In this document: piece after piece, positions 51,861 to 60,187 of the stretch
Position numbering within the stretch: the first letter of the stretch is position 1
Layout: each line of letters begins with the position of its first letter
Assembly (NCBI RefSeq): GCF_001552135.1
Contig: NZ_BCQP01000056.1
Coordinates: 1-64,000 of the forward strand
Reading direction: 5' to 3'
Source of the DNA: Actinomadura chibensis NBRC 106107
GTDB lineage: Bacteria; Actinomycetota; Actinomycetes; Streptosporangiales; Streptosporangiaceae
DNA: 64,000 nucleotides
The notes under the pieces: generated by a model
Seen by the model: only the letters and a program-made list of their open reading frames with translations
Database searches by the model: none
What the model was told of the DNA's origin: nothing
Program-made: the position numbers and the translations under genes

Positions 51861-51877
51861 TCAGGGGAGAAATCCCC
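51861..51877 (-). promoter_or_regulatory. GGGGATTNCTCCC element, site D
   Basis: On the minus strand this reads GGGGATTTCTCCCCTGA; the core GGGGA-N4-TCCCC is palindromic. It lies in the 358-base divergent region between the LuxR regulator (start 51659) and the ligase gene (start 52018). Apart from this element nothing else was recognised in that region. Confidence 0.5.
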
Positions 51878-52017
51878 GTCCGCCACGTGTCCATGACCGG
51901 CCGGAACGGCGGGCTTTGGGGGAGCAGGTCGGGTAGTCCTCCCGGTGCCCGGGGGCGGCGACCGCGTGGATCATCTTCTGACCGGTCCGCCCGCCCGCGA
52001 TCCTAGGAGAGTCGTTC

Positions 52018-53682
52018 ATGCGGAGCACCATGCGCTCTTGGCCCTTGACGGTGTCCTCGATCCTGCGGCACGCGGCCTCGGTGAACGGTGATCGGGTCAT
52101 CGTCACCCGCACCGGCGAGGGCGTCCGCACCAGGACCTTCGCGGAGACGGCGGCCCGGGCGGCACGGCTCGCCCATGGCCTGCGCGCACTCGGAGTGGCC
52201 GGGGACGAACGTGTCGCGACGTTCCAGTGGAACAACGCCGAGCACGTGGAGGCGTACGTCGGGGTGCCCTCGATGGGCGCCGTCCTGCACACCCTCAACG
52301 TCCGGCTGCCGCCCGAGCAGATCGAGTTCATCGTCGCCCACGCCCGGGACCGCGTGGTGATCGCGGACGCCGCGCTCGCCGGGTCGCTGGCGCCGATGCT
52401 GCCCCGCATGGGGACCGTCGAGCACGTCGTCGTCGTGGGCGAGGCCGGTCCGCCCGCCCTGGAGGCGCTCGCCGCGTCCGGCAAGGCCGTGCACGACTAC
52501 GAGGAACTGCTGGCCGCGGCCCCGCCGCCCGGCGACTGGCCGGAGGTCGACGAGGACACCGGGGCGATGATGTGTTACACGTCGGGCACCACCGGCGACC
52601 CCAGGGGCGTGGTGTACAGCCACCGGTCCATCTATCTGCAGGGGATGGCGGTGACCACCGCCGGCGGGATGGGGATCGGGCCGTCCGACCGGGTCCTGGC
52701 GGTCGTGCCGATGTTCCACGCGAACGCCTGGGGAATGATCCATGCCGCCCTGATGGCCGGTGCCGACCTGGTGATGCCCGACCGCCATCTCCAGGCTCCG
52801 GTGCTGGCCGCCCTCATCGCGGACGAGCGCGTCTCGGTGACGGCCGGCGTGCCGACGGTCTGGGCGGACCTGCTGCGGTACGCCGACGAGGGGGGCGAGG
52901 TCCGCCTGGACGGCATCCGGGCGATCTTCTCCGGGGGGTCGGCCGTGCCGGAGACCCTGATGCGGCGCTACCACGACGAGTACGGGGTGGACCTGATCCA
53001 GGCGTTCGGCATGACGGAGACCTCGCCCGTCGTCGCGGTCGCTCATCCGCCCCGGGACCGCGAACCGGGATCGCCCGGGTACTGGGACTACCGCGGTCGC
53101 GCCGGCAGGATCCTCGCCGGGGTGGAGGCCCGGATCACCGCCGCCGACGGGACCGTCCTGCCGCCCGGATCCGCGGTGGCCGGCGAGATCGAGTTCCGGG
53201 GGCCCTGGGTCACCGGCGCCTACCACGGCGCCGCGGGCACGGACCGCTTCAACCAGGGCTGGCTGCGCTCGGGGGACGTCGGCGCGATCAGCTCCGACGG
53301 ATATCTGGCCGTCTCGGACCGGACCAAGGACGTGATCAAGTCGGGGGGCGAGTGGATCAGCTCGGTGGCCCTGGAGAACGTGCTGCTGACCTGCGGCGAG
53401 GTGGCCGAGGCCGCGGTCGTCGCGATCCCCGATCCGCTGTGGGGGGAACGCCCGCTCGCCTGCGTCGTCCTCCGTGACGGCGCCCGTGCCGCGGCGGCGG
53501 ACCTGCACGGCCGCCTCGCCGATCGCCTCCCGCGCTGGCAGGTGCCGGAGTACTGGACGTTCGTCGAGTCGCTGCCACGGACCAGCGTCGGGAAGTACGA
53601 CAAGAAGCGCCTACGGCTGGCGCGCGAGCGGGGCGAGCTGCTGATCGTCGAACTGCCGGGCCCGCAGCGGCGCTCCGGCTAG
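52018..53682 (+). CDS. AMP-forming acyl-CoA synthetase
   Basis: A 554-residue ANL-family ligase. The P-loop-like motif is CYTSGTTGDPRGVVYSHRS (186-204), then PMFHANAWG, FGMTETSP, the A8 Asp in GWLRSGDVG, and the C-terminal Lys in LPRTSVGKYDKKRLR. It activates a carboxylic acid to its CoA thioester via an acyl-AMP; it resembles medium-/long-chain and aryl-acid ligases, and the substrate is not predictable. ATG 52018 follows AGGAGAG. Confidence 0.93.
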   Translation: MRSTMRSWPLTVSSILRHAASVNGDRVIVTRTGEGVRTRTFAETAARAARLAHGLRALGVAGDERVATFQWNNAEHVEAYVGVPSMGAVLHTLNVRLPPEQIEFIVAHARDRVVIADAALAGSLAPMLPRMGTVEHVVVVGEAGPPALEALAASGKAVHDYEELLAAAPPPGDWPEVDEDTGAMMCYTSGTTGDPRGVVYSHRSIYLQGMAVTTAGGMGIGPSDRVLAVVPMFHANAWGMIHAALMAGADLVMPDRHLQAPVLAALIADERVSVTAGVPTVWADLLRYADEGGEVRLDGIRAIFSGGSAVPETLMRRYHDEYGVDLIQAFGMTETSPVVAVAHPPRDREPGSPGYWDYRGRAGRILAGVEARITAADGTVLPPGSAVAGEIEFRGPWVTGAYHGAAGTDRFNQGWLRSGDVGAISSDGYLAVSDRTKDVIKSGGEWISSVALENVLLTCGEVAEAAVVAIPDPLWGERPLACVVLRDGARAAAADLHGRLADRLPRWQVPEYWTFVESLPRTSVGKYDKKRLRLARERGELLIVELPGPQRRSG

Positions 53683-53718
53683 ACCGGCCGGGCCGCGCGG
53701 CGGAACAGCGGCGAAGAG

Positions 53719-53755
53719 CGGCCCTGGACCAGGTCGTCCGACTCGTCCAGGGCCG
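53719..53755. terminator. Hairpin between convergent genes
   Basis: The arms CGGCCCTGGAC (53719-53729) and GTCCAGGGCCG (53745-53755) pair perfectly around a 15-base loop, between the ligase stop and the amine-oxidase stop. Likely bidirectional terminator. Confidence 0.6.
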
Positions 53756-53761
53756 CCGGGG

Positions 53762-55093
53762 CTACGCCGTGCCGTCGCGGAGGATCTCCCGCACCTGCCG
53801 GCCGGCGCGGAGCCCGGACTCGATCGCCCCGTCGATGAAGCTGTACCAGCCGGCGGCGATGTCCGAGGTGGCGAACACCAGGCGTCCTTCGGGCCTGGCG
53901 AAGGTCTCGTGCGGTGCGAGGCCGCTCAGGTGGCCCCGCTTGTAGAAGCCCCAGCCGCCCTTGGCGAACTCGTCGTCCTCCAGATAGGAGCCCGCGGCCA
54001 TGTCGACGAGCTCGATCCGGGGAAGCAGGTCCCGCAGCGCCGCCTCCACCTCCCGCGGATCGCCGGCGTCCTTCAGGGCGGACGTGCCGAAGATCTCCAG
54101 GACCTGCTCGTCGGCCGAACGCTGGTGGCTCGTCCACATCAGGCCGATCGGATGGCCGGCCTGAGGGAGGACGAGGACGCGGCGGCGCTCGCCCCTGACC
54201 ACCGCGACGATCTTGGACACGCCGGGCGACTGCAGGCCGTTCCGCGCGGCCCCGAGCCGCTCGGGCGAGAGGCCGGGGGAGAAGTCGATGTGCGCCCAAC
54301 CGCCGGACGGGGTGGCGACGACCACGGCGAAGGCGCTGCGGACGCGGCCGTTCGCCGTGGTCACCCGTACCGCCCGACCATCGGCTGCGACGCTCACGAC
54401 CGGCTCGCCCAGGAGCAGCTCGGAGCCACCGTCGGCAAGGATCCTGTTCAACAGGCTCACCGTGCCGTCCGCGAGTTTGAAGCCGAACACCGCCTCCTGC
54501 ATGGCCTCATGACTGTGGCCGCTCAGGGCCCGCCAGCGCAGCAGCGACAGGAACGCGCCCTCGTCCATCGACCCGGCCGACTCGATGCTCACCAGGGCCG
54601 AGAGGTGGGCCCGGTCGTCCGGGGAGAGGTTCAGCTGGTCGAGCCGGTCCCGCAGCGTCAGCTTGTCCAGCTCGGTCACGGCGTCGCCCCCGGCGAGGGG
54701 GCTGTGGGCGCACGGGAAGGCCGTCCGCGACGGTTCGAGGAACAGGTCGAGCACCGCCTTCTCGCGCGCTTCGGCCTGTTCGATGTCGCACCACTCCAGA
54801 CCGGAGGCCGTCGGCAGCAGCGCCCACTCGGGCGCGACCGCCGCCGGCACGACCGACTCCTCCAGTCCGTACCGGGTGATCTCCGACCAGACATGCGGCT
54901 GGGTCCAATGGACGTACGTCCCGCCGATCTCGACGACCTCCCCGTCGGAAAGGCGCGAGGTCCAGGTGCGTCCTCCGACGCGGTCACGCGCTTCGAGCAG
55001 CAGCGTCCGCAGGCCCCTGGACGCGCATTCGCGCGCCGCCGTCGCTCCCGCGAACCCGGCCCCGATGACGATCACGTCGTGGTCGTGGGTCAT
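53762..55093 (-). CDS. Flavin-containing amine oxidase
   Basis: A 443-residue FAD enzyme of the monoamine/polyamine oxidase family. The Rossmann motif is IVIGAGFAGATAARECASRG, followed by LLEARDRVGGRTWT and GGTYVHWTQPH. The C-terminal FAD motif is GRLVFATSDIAAGWYSFIDG with IESGLRAGRQV. It should oxidise a primary or secondary amine to an imine with release of H2O2. ATG 55093 is fixed by AGGAGTAGGA immediately upstream; a longer frame is not credible. Divergent from the APC permease, which may import its substrate. Confidence 0.92.
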   Translation of the reverse strand: MTHDHDVIVIGAGFAGATAARECASRGLRTLLLEARDRVGGRTWTSRLSDGEVVEIGGTYVHWTQPHVWSEITRYGLEESVVPAAVAPEWALLPTASGLEWCDIEQAEAREKAVLDLFLEPSRTAFPCAHSPLAGGDAVTELDKLTLRDRLDQLNLSPDDRAHLSALVSIESAGSMDEGAFLSLLRWRALSGHSHEAMQEAVFGFKLADGTVSLLNRILADGGSELLLGEPVVSVAADGRAVRVTTANGRVRSAFAVVVATPSGGWAHIDFSPGLSPERLGAARNGLQSPGVSKIVAVVRGERRRVLVLPQAGHPIGLMWTSHQRSADEQVLEIFGTSALKDAGDPREVEAALRDLLPRIELVDMAAGSYLEDDEFAKGGWGFYKRGHLSGLAPHETFARPEGRLVFATSDIAAGWYSFIDGAIESGLRAGRQVREILRDGTA

Positions 55094-55144
55094 TCCTACT
55101 CCTTCGGCTGGGTGAGGTGACGGTAAGCGGGGCCGGAGCGCGTC

Positions 55145-55158
55145 GATAGGGGAGGAAT
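55145..55158 (-). promoter_or_regulatory. ATTCCTCCC element, site C
   Basis: The minus strand reads GGTATTCCTCCCCTATC here, matching GGGGATTCCTCCCGTTAC of sites A and B in the ATTCCTCCC core. It lies 52 bases upstream of the amine-oxidase start. It lacks the full left half, so it is weaker. Confidence 0.4.
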
Positions 55159-55193
55159 ACCGGTTCGCGCACCCGTGCCGCCCGGCGGCTCCA

Positions 55194-55225
55194 CTCGGGG
55201 AGCGAAAGGGGGATTGCTCCCCGAG
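55194..55225 (+). promoter_or_regulatory. GGGGATTNCTCCC element inside a perfect inverted repeat, site E
   Basis: CTCGGGGAGC (55194-55203) and GCTCCCCGAG (55216-55225) form a perfect 10-base inverted repeat with a 12-base spacer. The right part also contains GGGGATTGCTCCCC (55209-55222), the element seen at sites A, B and D. It is about 90 bases before the permease start. Confidence 0.55.
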
Positions 55226-55313
55226 CCATCGGGCCGCACCCCGTGAAGTATCCGGATGGCGTTGGCAAGCACCGGAAGGCGACCGGCCACGCAGGAAGCA
55301 AGAGGTGGCATCA

Positions 55314-56813
55314 ATGTCCGAAACCAACAATCCGGCACCCTCGCCCGAGGGGCCTGCGCGGACGCGGCCCGGAACACCCGGCGACGCCGGAGCACCCGGA
55401 GACGCCGGGACGCCCGGAGGCACCGCGGGCGCTCGTCTGCAGGGCGACCTCGGGACCCTCGACCTCGTCATCATGGTGCTCTCGTACGCGGGCCCGCTCG
55501 CGGTCGTGGGACTCTACGGCGCCTTCGTCATCGGCTACGGCGTCGGCCCCGCGGCCCCGCTCGCGGTGGTGATGGTCGCCGCCGGCCTGTGCCTGTTCAC
55601 GGTCGGCTACGTGGCCATGAGCGAACGGCTGCCCAGGCCGGGAGCCCTGTACACGTACGTGACCGCCGGGCTCGGGCGTCCGCTCGGGCTGAGCTCCGCC
55701 TTTCTGGCCAACCTCACGTACCTGATGTTCGGCGTCGCCTACCACGCGGGCCTGGCGATCGTGGTGCGCGGGTTCGTCGTCACGCTCGGCGGGCCCGAGA
55801 TCCCGTGGCAGCCGCTGGTGCTCCTCTCGCTCGCCGTGACCTGCGCGCTCGGCCATTTCCGCGTCGACGTCTCCGCCGGCATCATGACCAAGCTGATGGC
55901 CGTGCAGGTGATCGTGGTCCTGGTCTGGAACGCCGTCGTGCTCGTCAAGGGAGGTCCCGAGGGCAGGCCGCTGGACTCCTTCGTCCCCGCGAACCTGCTG
56001 GAGGGGTCGCTCCCGATCGCCCTGCTGCTCTCGGTCACCGGCTTCGTCGGCTTCGAGTCCACCGCCGTCTTCCGCGACGAGGTGCGCGACCCGGAACGGA
56101 CGGTCCCCCGGGCCGCGTACGCGGCGATCATCACCATCGGGGTCTTCTACGTGCTCTCCTACTGGGCCTCGACGGTCGCCTATGGGCCCGACAACGTGGT
56201 CGGCGCCGCCGTCTCCGATCCGGCCGGCTTCTTCCCCGACTCGGTCCGGAGCTACCTCGGCTCGGTGGCCGCCGACCTGGTGTCGCTGATGCTGGTGATG
56301 AGCTACCTGAGCGGTGTGATCGCCGAGCAGAACATCCTCGCGAGGTATCTCCACGCCCTGGGCGCGGACGGCGTGCTCGCACGGAAGGTGGGGACGGTCC
56401 ACCCGCGGCACGGCTCGCCCCACGTCGCCAACGTCCTCGCGACCGCCCTGCTGGCCGTGCTGTTCGTGCCGTTCGTCGGCGGAGCCCCGGAGCGGCCCTT
56501 CACGGTGCTGTCGGCGGCGGCGGTCCTGGCCCTGTTGCTGCTGCTGACCATGAGCAGTGTCGCCGTCATCGCCTACTTCCGCCGTTCCGGCGGCGAGGCG
56601 GGCCTGTGGCGGACCGCCGTGGCGCCGGTGCTCGCCGCCCTGCTCATGGCGACGCTGACGGTCTTCGGTCTGCTGAACCTGGATGTCCTCAACACCTCGA
56701 ACGCCTACGTCGCCGTCGTCCTGTGCACGGCGGTGCTGGGGGTCGTCGTCGCGCTGGTGTTCCGCGCCGTCCGGCCCGAGACGTACCGGCGAATCGGGCG
56801 CAGCCAGGTGTGA
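55314..56813 (+). CDS. APC-family amino-acid/amine permease
   Basis: A 499-residue membrane transporter. A Pro/Gly-rich cytoplasmic N-terminus (about 45 residues) precedes twelve hydrophobic helices. GFVGFESTAVFRDEVRDPERTVPRA (shown in part: FESTAVFRDEVRDPERT) is the signature of the amino-acid/polyamine/organocation superfamily. It probably imports the amine used by the divergent amine oxidase. ATG 55314 lies behind AGAGG; GTG 55305 is possible. Confidence 0.92.
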   Translation: MSETNNPAPSPEGPARTRPGTPGDAGAPGDAGTPGGTAGARLQGDLGTLDLVIMVLSYAGPLAVVGLYGAFVIGYGVGPAAPLAVVMVAAGLCLFTVGYVAMSERLPRPGALYTYVTAGLGRPLGLSSAFLANLTYLMFGVAYHAGLAIVVRGFVVTLGGPEIPWQPLVLLSLAVTCALGHFRVDVSAGIMTKLMAVQVIVVLVWNAVVLVKGGPEGRPLDSFVPANLLEGSLPIALLLSVTGFVGFESTAVFRDEVRDPERTVPRAAYAAIITIGVFYVLSYWASTVAYGPDNVVGAAVSDPAGFFPDSVRSYLGSVAADLVSLMLVMSYLSGVIAEQNILARYLHALGADGVLARKVGTVHPRHGSPHVANVLATALLAVLFVPFVGGAPERPFTVLSAAAVLALLLLLTMSSVAVIAYFRRSGGEAGLWRTAVAPVLAALLMATLTVFGLLNLDVLNTSNAYVAVVLCTAVLGVVVALVFRAVRPETYRRIGRSQV

Positions 56814-56828
56814 ACCCGCGGAGTCGAT

Positions 56829-56870
56829 CCGAAAGGACCGGGACGAGCGATCTCGTCCCGGTCCTTTCGG
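56829..56870 (+). terminator. Strong hairpin terminator
   Basis: A 19-base perfect stem (CCGAAAGGACCGGGACGAG / CTCGTCCCGGTCCTTTCGG) with loop CGAT starts 15 bases after the permease stop and is followed by TGTTCCTC. One of the clearest terminators in the window. Confidence 0.92.
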
Positions 56871-56923
56871 TGTTCCTCACCAAACGACGACGGCCCGTGG
56901 CTCGGCCGATGGGGTACCCGGTC

Positions 56924-56941
56924 GGGGATTCCTCCCGTTAC
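56924..56941 (+). promoter_or_regulatory. GGGGATTNCTCCC element, site B
   Basis: GGGGATTCCTCCCGTTAC, identical to site A (46809-46826), 86 bases before the esterase that opens a four-gene operon. Flanking GGTACC(C)GGT and GGGCG..CGCTGTGAGA are also conserved. Confidence 0.6.
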
Positions 56942-57026
56942 TCCGTGCGGGCGGGCGCTGTGAGAGTTCGGATCGCGGGACGCAGAAACGGTGCGAGCGC
57001 CGACCGGAGCCGAAAGGAACAGCCCC

Positions 57027-57929
57027 ATGCCCAGTGCGGAACATGAAGCCATAGTCCGGGCATTGCAGAATGCCACGCCGCCGGTCGATCCGACGCTGGA
57101 CCAAATGCGCGAGAACTACGATCGATTGTTGGTGCCGTTCGACCCGGACGGGGGGACGACCGTCACCTCCGAGTCCGCCGGCGACGTCGGCGTGGAGCTG
57201 ATCTCGGCCCCCGGAACCGATCCCGCGAAGACCGTCGTGTTCGTCCACGGCGGCGGGTACGTCCTGGGTTCGGTGCGCGCCTACCGCGAGTACGCCGGAC
57301 GGGTCTCGGCGGCGACCGGCTCGCGGGTCGCTCTCGTCGACTACCGGCGCGCGCCCGAGGCGGTCGCGCCGGCCGCCCGCGACGACTGCGTCACCGCGTA
57401 CGCGTGGTTGATCGACAACGGCGCGGACCCGGCCAGGACCAGCCTGATCGGGGATTCCGCCGGGGGCGGCCTGGCCCTCGTCGTGACCGCGTGGCTGGCG
57501 CGCAGCGAGCTGCCCACGCCGGCCGCGGTGGTCGGGCTCTCCGCGTGGATCGACGTCGGCGTGCGCGCGGACATGCCGGACGAGAAGCAGACCGGCGACC
57601 CGATGCTGACACCGGGCGGCCTGCGCTGGTTCGGGGAGACCTACCTCTCCGGAGCCGCGGGCGACGACCCCGAGCACAACGCGCTGTACGCCGACCTCAC
57701 CGGGATGCCGCCCACGCTGCTGCAGACGGGAACGCGGGACGTCGCCCATCAGGACTCCGTGCTCTTCGCCGAACGCGCCAAGGCCGCGAGCGTCCTCGTC
57801 GAACTGGACGTCTACGACGGCCTCATTCACGACTGGCACGCCTTCGGGCCCGGTCTGCCCGAAGGGCGGGCGGCGCTCGCCCGCGTGGGCGCGTTCCTCG
57901 GCGCTCACGCCGGCGGGCGGGGGGCGTGA
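57027..57929 (+). CDS. HSL-family alpha/beta hydrolase (esterase)
   Basis: A 300-residue hormone-sensitive-lipase-type esterase. The oxyanion motif is HGGGYVLGS, the nucleophile is in IGDSAGGGLAL, then the Asp in LQTGTRDVAHQDS and His in GLIHDWHAF. Such enzymes hydrolyse short acyl or aryl esters in the cytosol. ATG 57027 follows AAAGGA; a longer frame from 56991 is unlikely. It opens an operon of esterase, flavin reductase, amidohydrolase and imine reductase and overlaps the reductase gene. Confidence 0.92.
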   Translation: MPSAEHEAIVRALQNATPPVDPTLDQMRENYDRLLVPFDPDGGTTVTSESAGDVGVELISAPGTDPAKTVVFVHGGGYVLGSVRAYREYAGRVSAATGSRVALVDYRRAPEAVAPAARDDCVTAYAWLIDNGADPARTSLIGDSAGGGLALVVTAWLARSELPTPAAVVGLSAWIDVGVRADMPDEKQTGDPMLTPGGLRWFGETYLSGAAGDDPEHNALYADLTGMPPTLLQTGTRDVAHQDSVLFAERAKAASVLVELDVYDGLIHDWHAFGPGLPEGRAALARVGAFLGAHAGGRGA

Positions 57930-58480
57930 TGCACCCGGTGGAGGAACGGTGGTTCCGCCAGGTACTCCAGCACGTCCCGACCGCGGTGGTCGTGATCAGC
58001 GGGGTGGACGGGACCGGGGCCCCGGTCGGCTTCGCGTGCGGGTCCTTCTTCTCGGTCTCCCTCGACCCGCCGCTCGTGGGGTTCTGCGTGGCGCGGACCT
58101 CGACGACCTGGCCGCGGATGGCGGAGGGCGGAGGGTTCTGCGCGAACGTCCTCGCCGACGACCAGGAGGAGACCAGCGGCCGGTTCGCGCGCAGCGGCGG
58201 GGACAAGTTCGCCGGGGTCGAGTGGCATCGCGGGACGTCCGGCCGCCCCTACCTGGACCGGGCGGTGGCGTGGGTCGACTGTGCGACGACCGCCGTCCAC
58301 GAGGCGGGAGACCACCTCATCGTCGTCGGGACCGTCGCCGAGTTGCTCCTGCACCCGCGAGAGCCGCGGCCGCTCGTCTTCCATCGCGGCGGGTACGGCG
58401 CCGTGGCGGAAACGGTGTCCACCGGGGAAATGGTGTCCACCGGGGAACCGGCGCCCGCCCAGAAGCGGCAGGCGTCGTGA
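57929..58480 (+). CDS. Flavin reductase (flavin:NADH type, monooxygenase partner)
   Basis: A 183-residue FMN-binding split-barrel protein of the HpaC/DszD/FlaRed group (QVLQHVPTAVVVISG; GFACGSFFSVSLDPPLVGFC; ANVLADDQEETSGRFA; FHRGGYGAV). It supplies reduced flavin to a monooxygenase. The LLM enzyme at 46.9 kb, whose promoter region carries the same element as this operon, is the natural partner. ATG 57929 uses the last base of the esterase TGA; GTG 57926 is possible. Confidence 0.92.
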   Translation: MHPVEERWFRQVLQHVPTAVVVISGVDGTGAPVGFACGSFFSVSLDPPLVGFCVARTSTTWPRMAEGGGFCANVLADDQEETSGRFARSGGDKFAGVEWHRGTSGRPYLDRAVAWVDCATTAVHEAGDHLIVVGTVAELLLHPREPRPLVFHRGGYGAVAETVSTGEMVSTGEPAPAQKRQAS

Positions 58481-58492
58481 CGGGAGCGGACG

Positions 58493-60148
58493 TTGAAGCT
58501 TGACACCGTCTTCACCAACGCCCGTATCACCACCCTGGACCCCGAACGGCCGACCGCGCGGCGGCTCGGCGTCCTGGGCGGCAGGGTCGCCGGCCTGGAC
58601 GAGGACCTGGACGGCGTGACCGCCGACCGGGTCGTGGATCTGGCGGGCGCTCCGGTGGTCCCTGGGTTCAACGACGCCCACTACCACCTCAGCGCGGCCG
58701 GTACGCGCATGCTGCAGATGGACCTCCGCGCGGACGTCGTGGCCACGCTCGACGAGCTGTACCGGGTGGTCGCCGAGCACGCCGCCGGCCTGCCCGCGGA
58801 CGCGTGGGTGATCGGGGCGGGCTATGACCAGAACAAGCTCGGGGCGCACCCGGACCGCGACCGCCTCGACCGGGCGTGCGGAGGTCGCCCGGCGTTCCTG
58901 CAGCACTGCTCGGGGCACCTCGGAGTGGTCAGCTCGGCCGCCCTCGCGCGGATGGGGATCGGGGACGCCGTGTCCTCCACCGCGATCCCCGGGGGGACCG
59001 TCGACACCGACCGCGCGGGCAGGCCCACCGGGCTGCTTCGCGAGCGCGCGGTCGAGATCGCTTACCACGCCGCCGGCCCGCTCACGGCCGAGCGGTTCGC
59101 CGAGGCGATCGGACGGGCGGCGCGCGAGGCCCTCGCGGTCGGCATCACGTCCGTCACCGAGCCGGGCATCGGGACCGATGGTCTGCTCGGGAACAACTGC
59201 GCGGACCTGGCGGCCTTCGTGCGGGCGCGTGACACCGGCGTGCTGCGCGTGCGGACGAACGTCATGCCGGTCGCCGACGTCCTCCACGAGATCACGCCCT
59301 TTGAGGCGGACCGGCCCTGGTTCGGTCTCGACCTCGGCCTGGCGAGCGGGTTCGGGGACGAACGGCTGAAGGTGGGGGCGGTCAAGTTCATGGTCGACGG
59401 CTCCCTCGTCGGCCGGACCGCCTGCCTGACGAGCCCGTACGCGGACCGGCCGGGGGAGTCGGGCGACCTCCGCGAGGAACGGCGGTCCGTCATCGACCGG
59501 ATCGTGCGGGCGCACGAGTTCGGGTGGCAGGTCGCCGCGCACGCGATCGGGGACGCGGCGATCGACGTCGTCCTCGACGCCTGCGAGCGGGCCGGTCGGC
59601 TGCATCCGCGCCGCGATCCCCGGCACCGCATCGAGCACTGCGCCGTGACGCGGCCGGACCAGCTGGCGCGGCTCGCCGGGCTCGGGGTGATCCCCGTCCC
59701 CCAGGGACGTTTCGTCAGCGAGCTCGGCGACGGCATGATCCGCGCGCTCGGGACGCCTCGCTCCGAATGGTGCTATCGGGGCCGATCGTTCCTCGATGCC
59801 GGGCTGGTGCTCCCGGGCAGCAGCGACTGCCCGGTCGTGAACGGCGAGCCGCTGCTGGGGATGCACGACCTGGTGAACCGGACGACGTCCGGCGGCCGGA
59901 CCCTCGGCGCGGCCGAGCGGCTGACGCCGCTGGAGGCGCTCCGGGCCTTCACCGTGGGGTCGGCGTTCGCCGCGCGCGAGGAGACGTCCAAGGGCACCCT
60001 CGCCCGCGGGAAGCTTGCGGATCTCGTGGTGCTCTCCGACGACGTGCTCCAGGTCGGGTCCGGCGGTCTCGCCGCCGTCACGGTGGGCGCGACGGTGGTC
60101 GGCGGCGAAGTCGAGTACGACGCGGGAGCCGTGGCGAGGGACGCCTGA
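58493..60148 (+). CDS. YtcJ-like metal-dependent amidohydrolase
   Basis: A 551-residue amidohydrolase_3 protein. It has VVPGFNDAHYHLS (the HxH-like metal site, read here as H-Y-H), KFMVDGSLVGRTA (carbamylated-Lys strand), VAAHAIGDAAIDVVLDA, HRIEHCAVTRPD and GSSDCPVV. Relatives cleave N-acyl or exocyclic amide bonds. TTG start at 58493 is supported by GGGAG six bases upstream, and no ATG or GTG is better placed. It probably acts on an amide intermediate of the amine pathway. Confidence 0.9.
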   Translation: MKLDTVFTNARITTLDPERPTARRLGVLGGRVAGLDEDLDGVTADRVVDLAGAPVVPGFNDAHYHLSAAGTRMLQMDLRADVVATLDELYRVVAEHAAGLPADAWVIGAGYDQNKLGAHPDRDRLDRACGGRPAFLQHCSGHLGVVSSAALARMGIGDAVSSTAIPGGTVDTDRAGRPTGLLRERAVEIAYHAAGPLTAERFAEAIGRAAREALAVGITSVTEPGIGTDGLLGNNCADLAAFVRARDTGVLRVRTNVMPVADVLHEITPFEADRPWFGLDLGLASGFGDERLKVGAVKFMVDGSLVGRTACLTSPYADRPGESGDLREERRSVIDRIVRAHEFGWQVAAHAIGDAAIDVVLDACERAGRLHPRRDPRHRIEHCAVTRPDQLARLAGLGVIPVPQGRFVSELGDGMIRALGTPRSEWCYRGRSFLDAGLVLPGSSDCPVVNGEPLLGMHDLVNRTTSGGRTLGAAERLTPLEALRAFTVGSAFAAREETSKGTLARGKLADLVVLSDDVLQVGSGGLAAVTVGATVVGGEVEYDAGAVARDA

Positions 60149-60187
60149 AAGGCATTGACCGTGACTTCAAGTGAACAGGAGTTCTCA

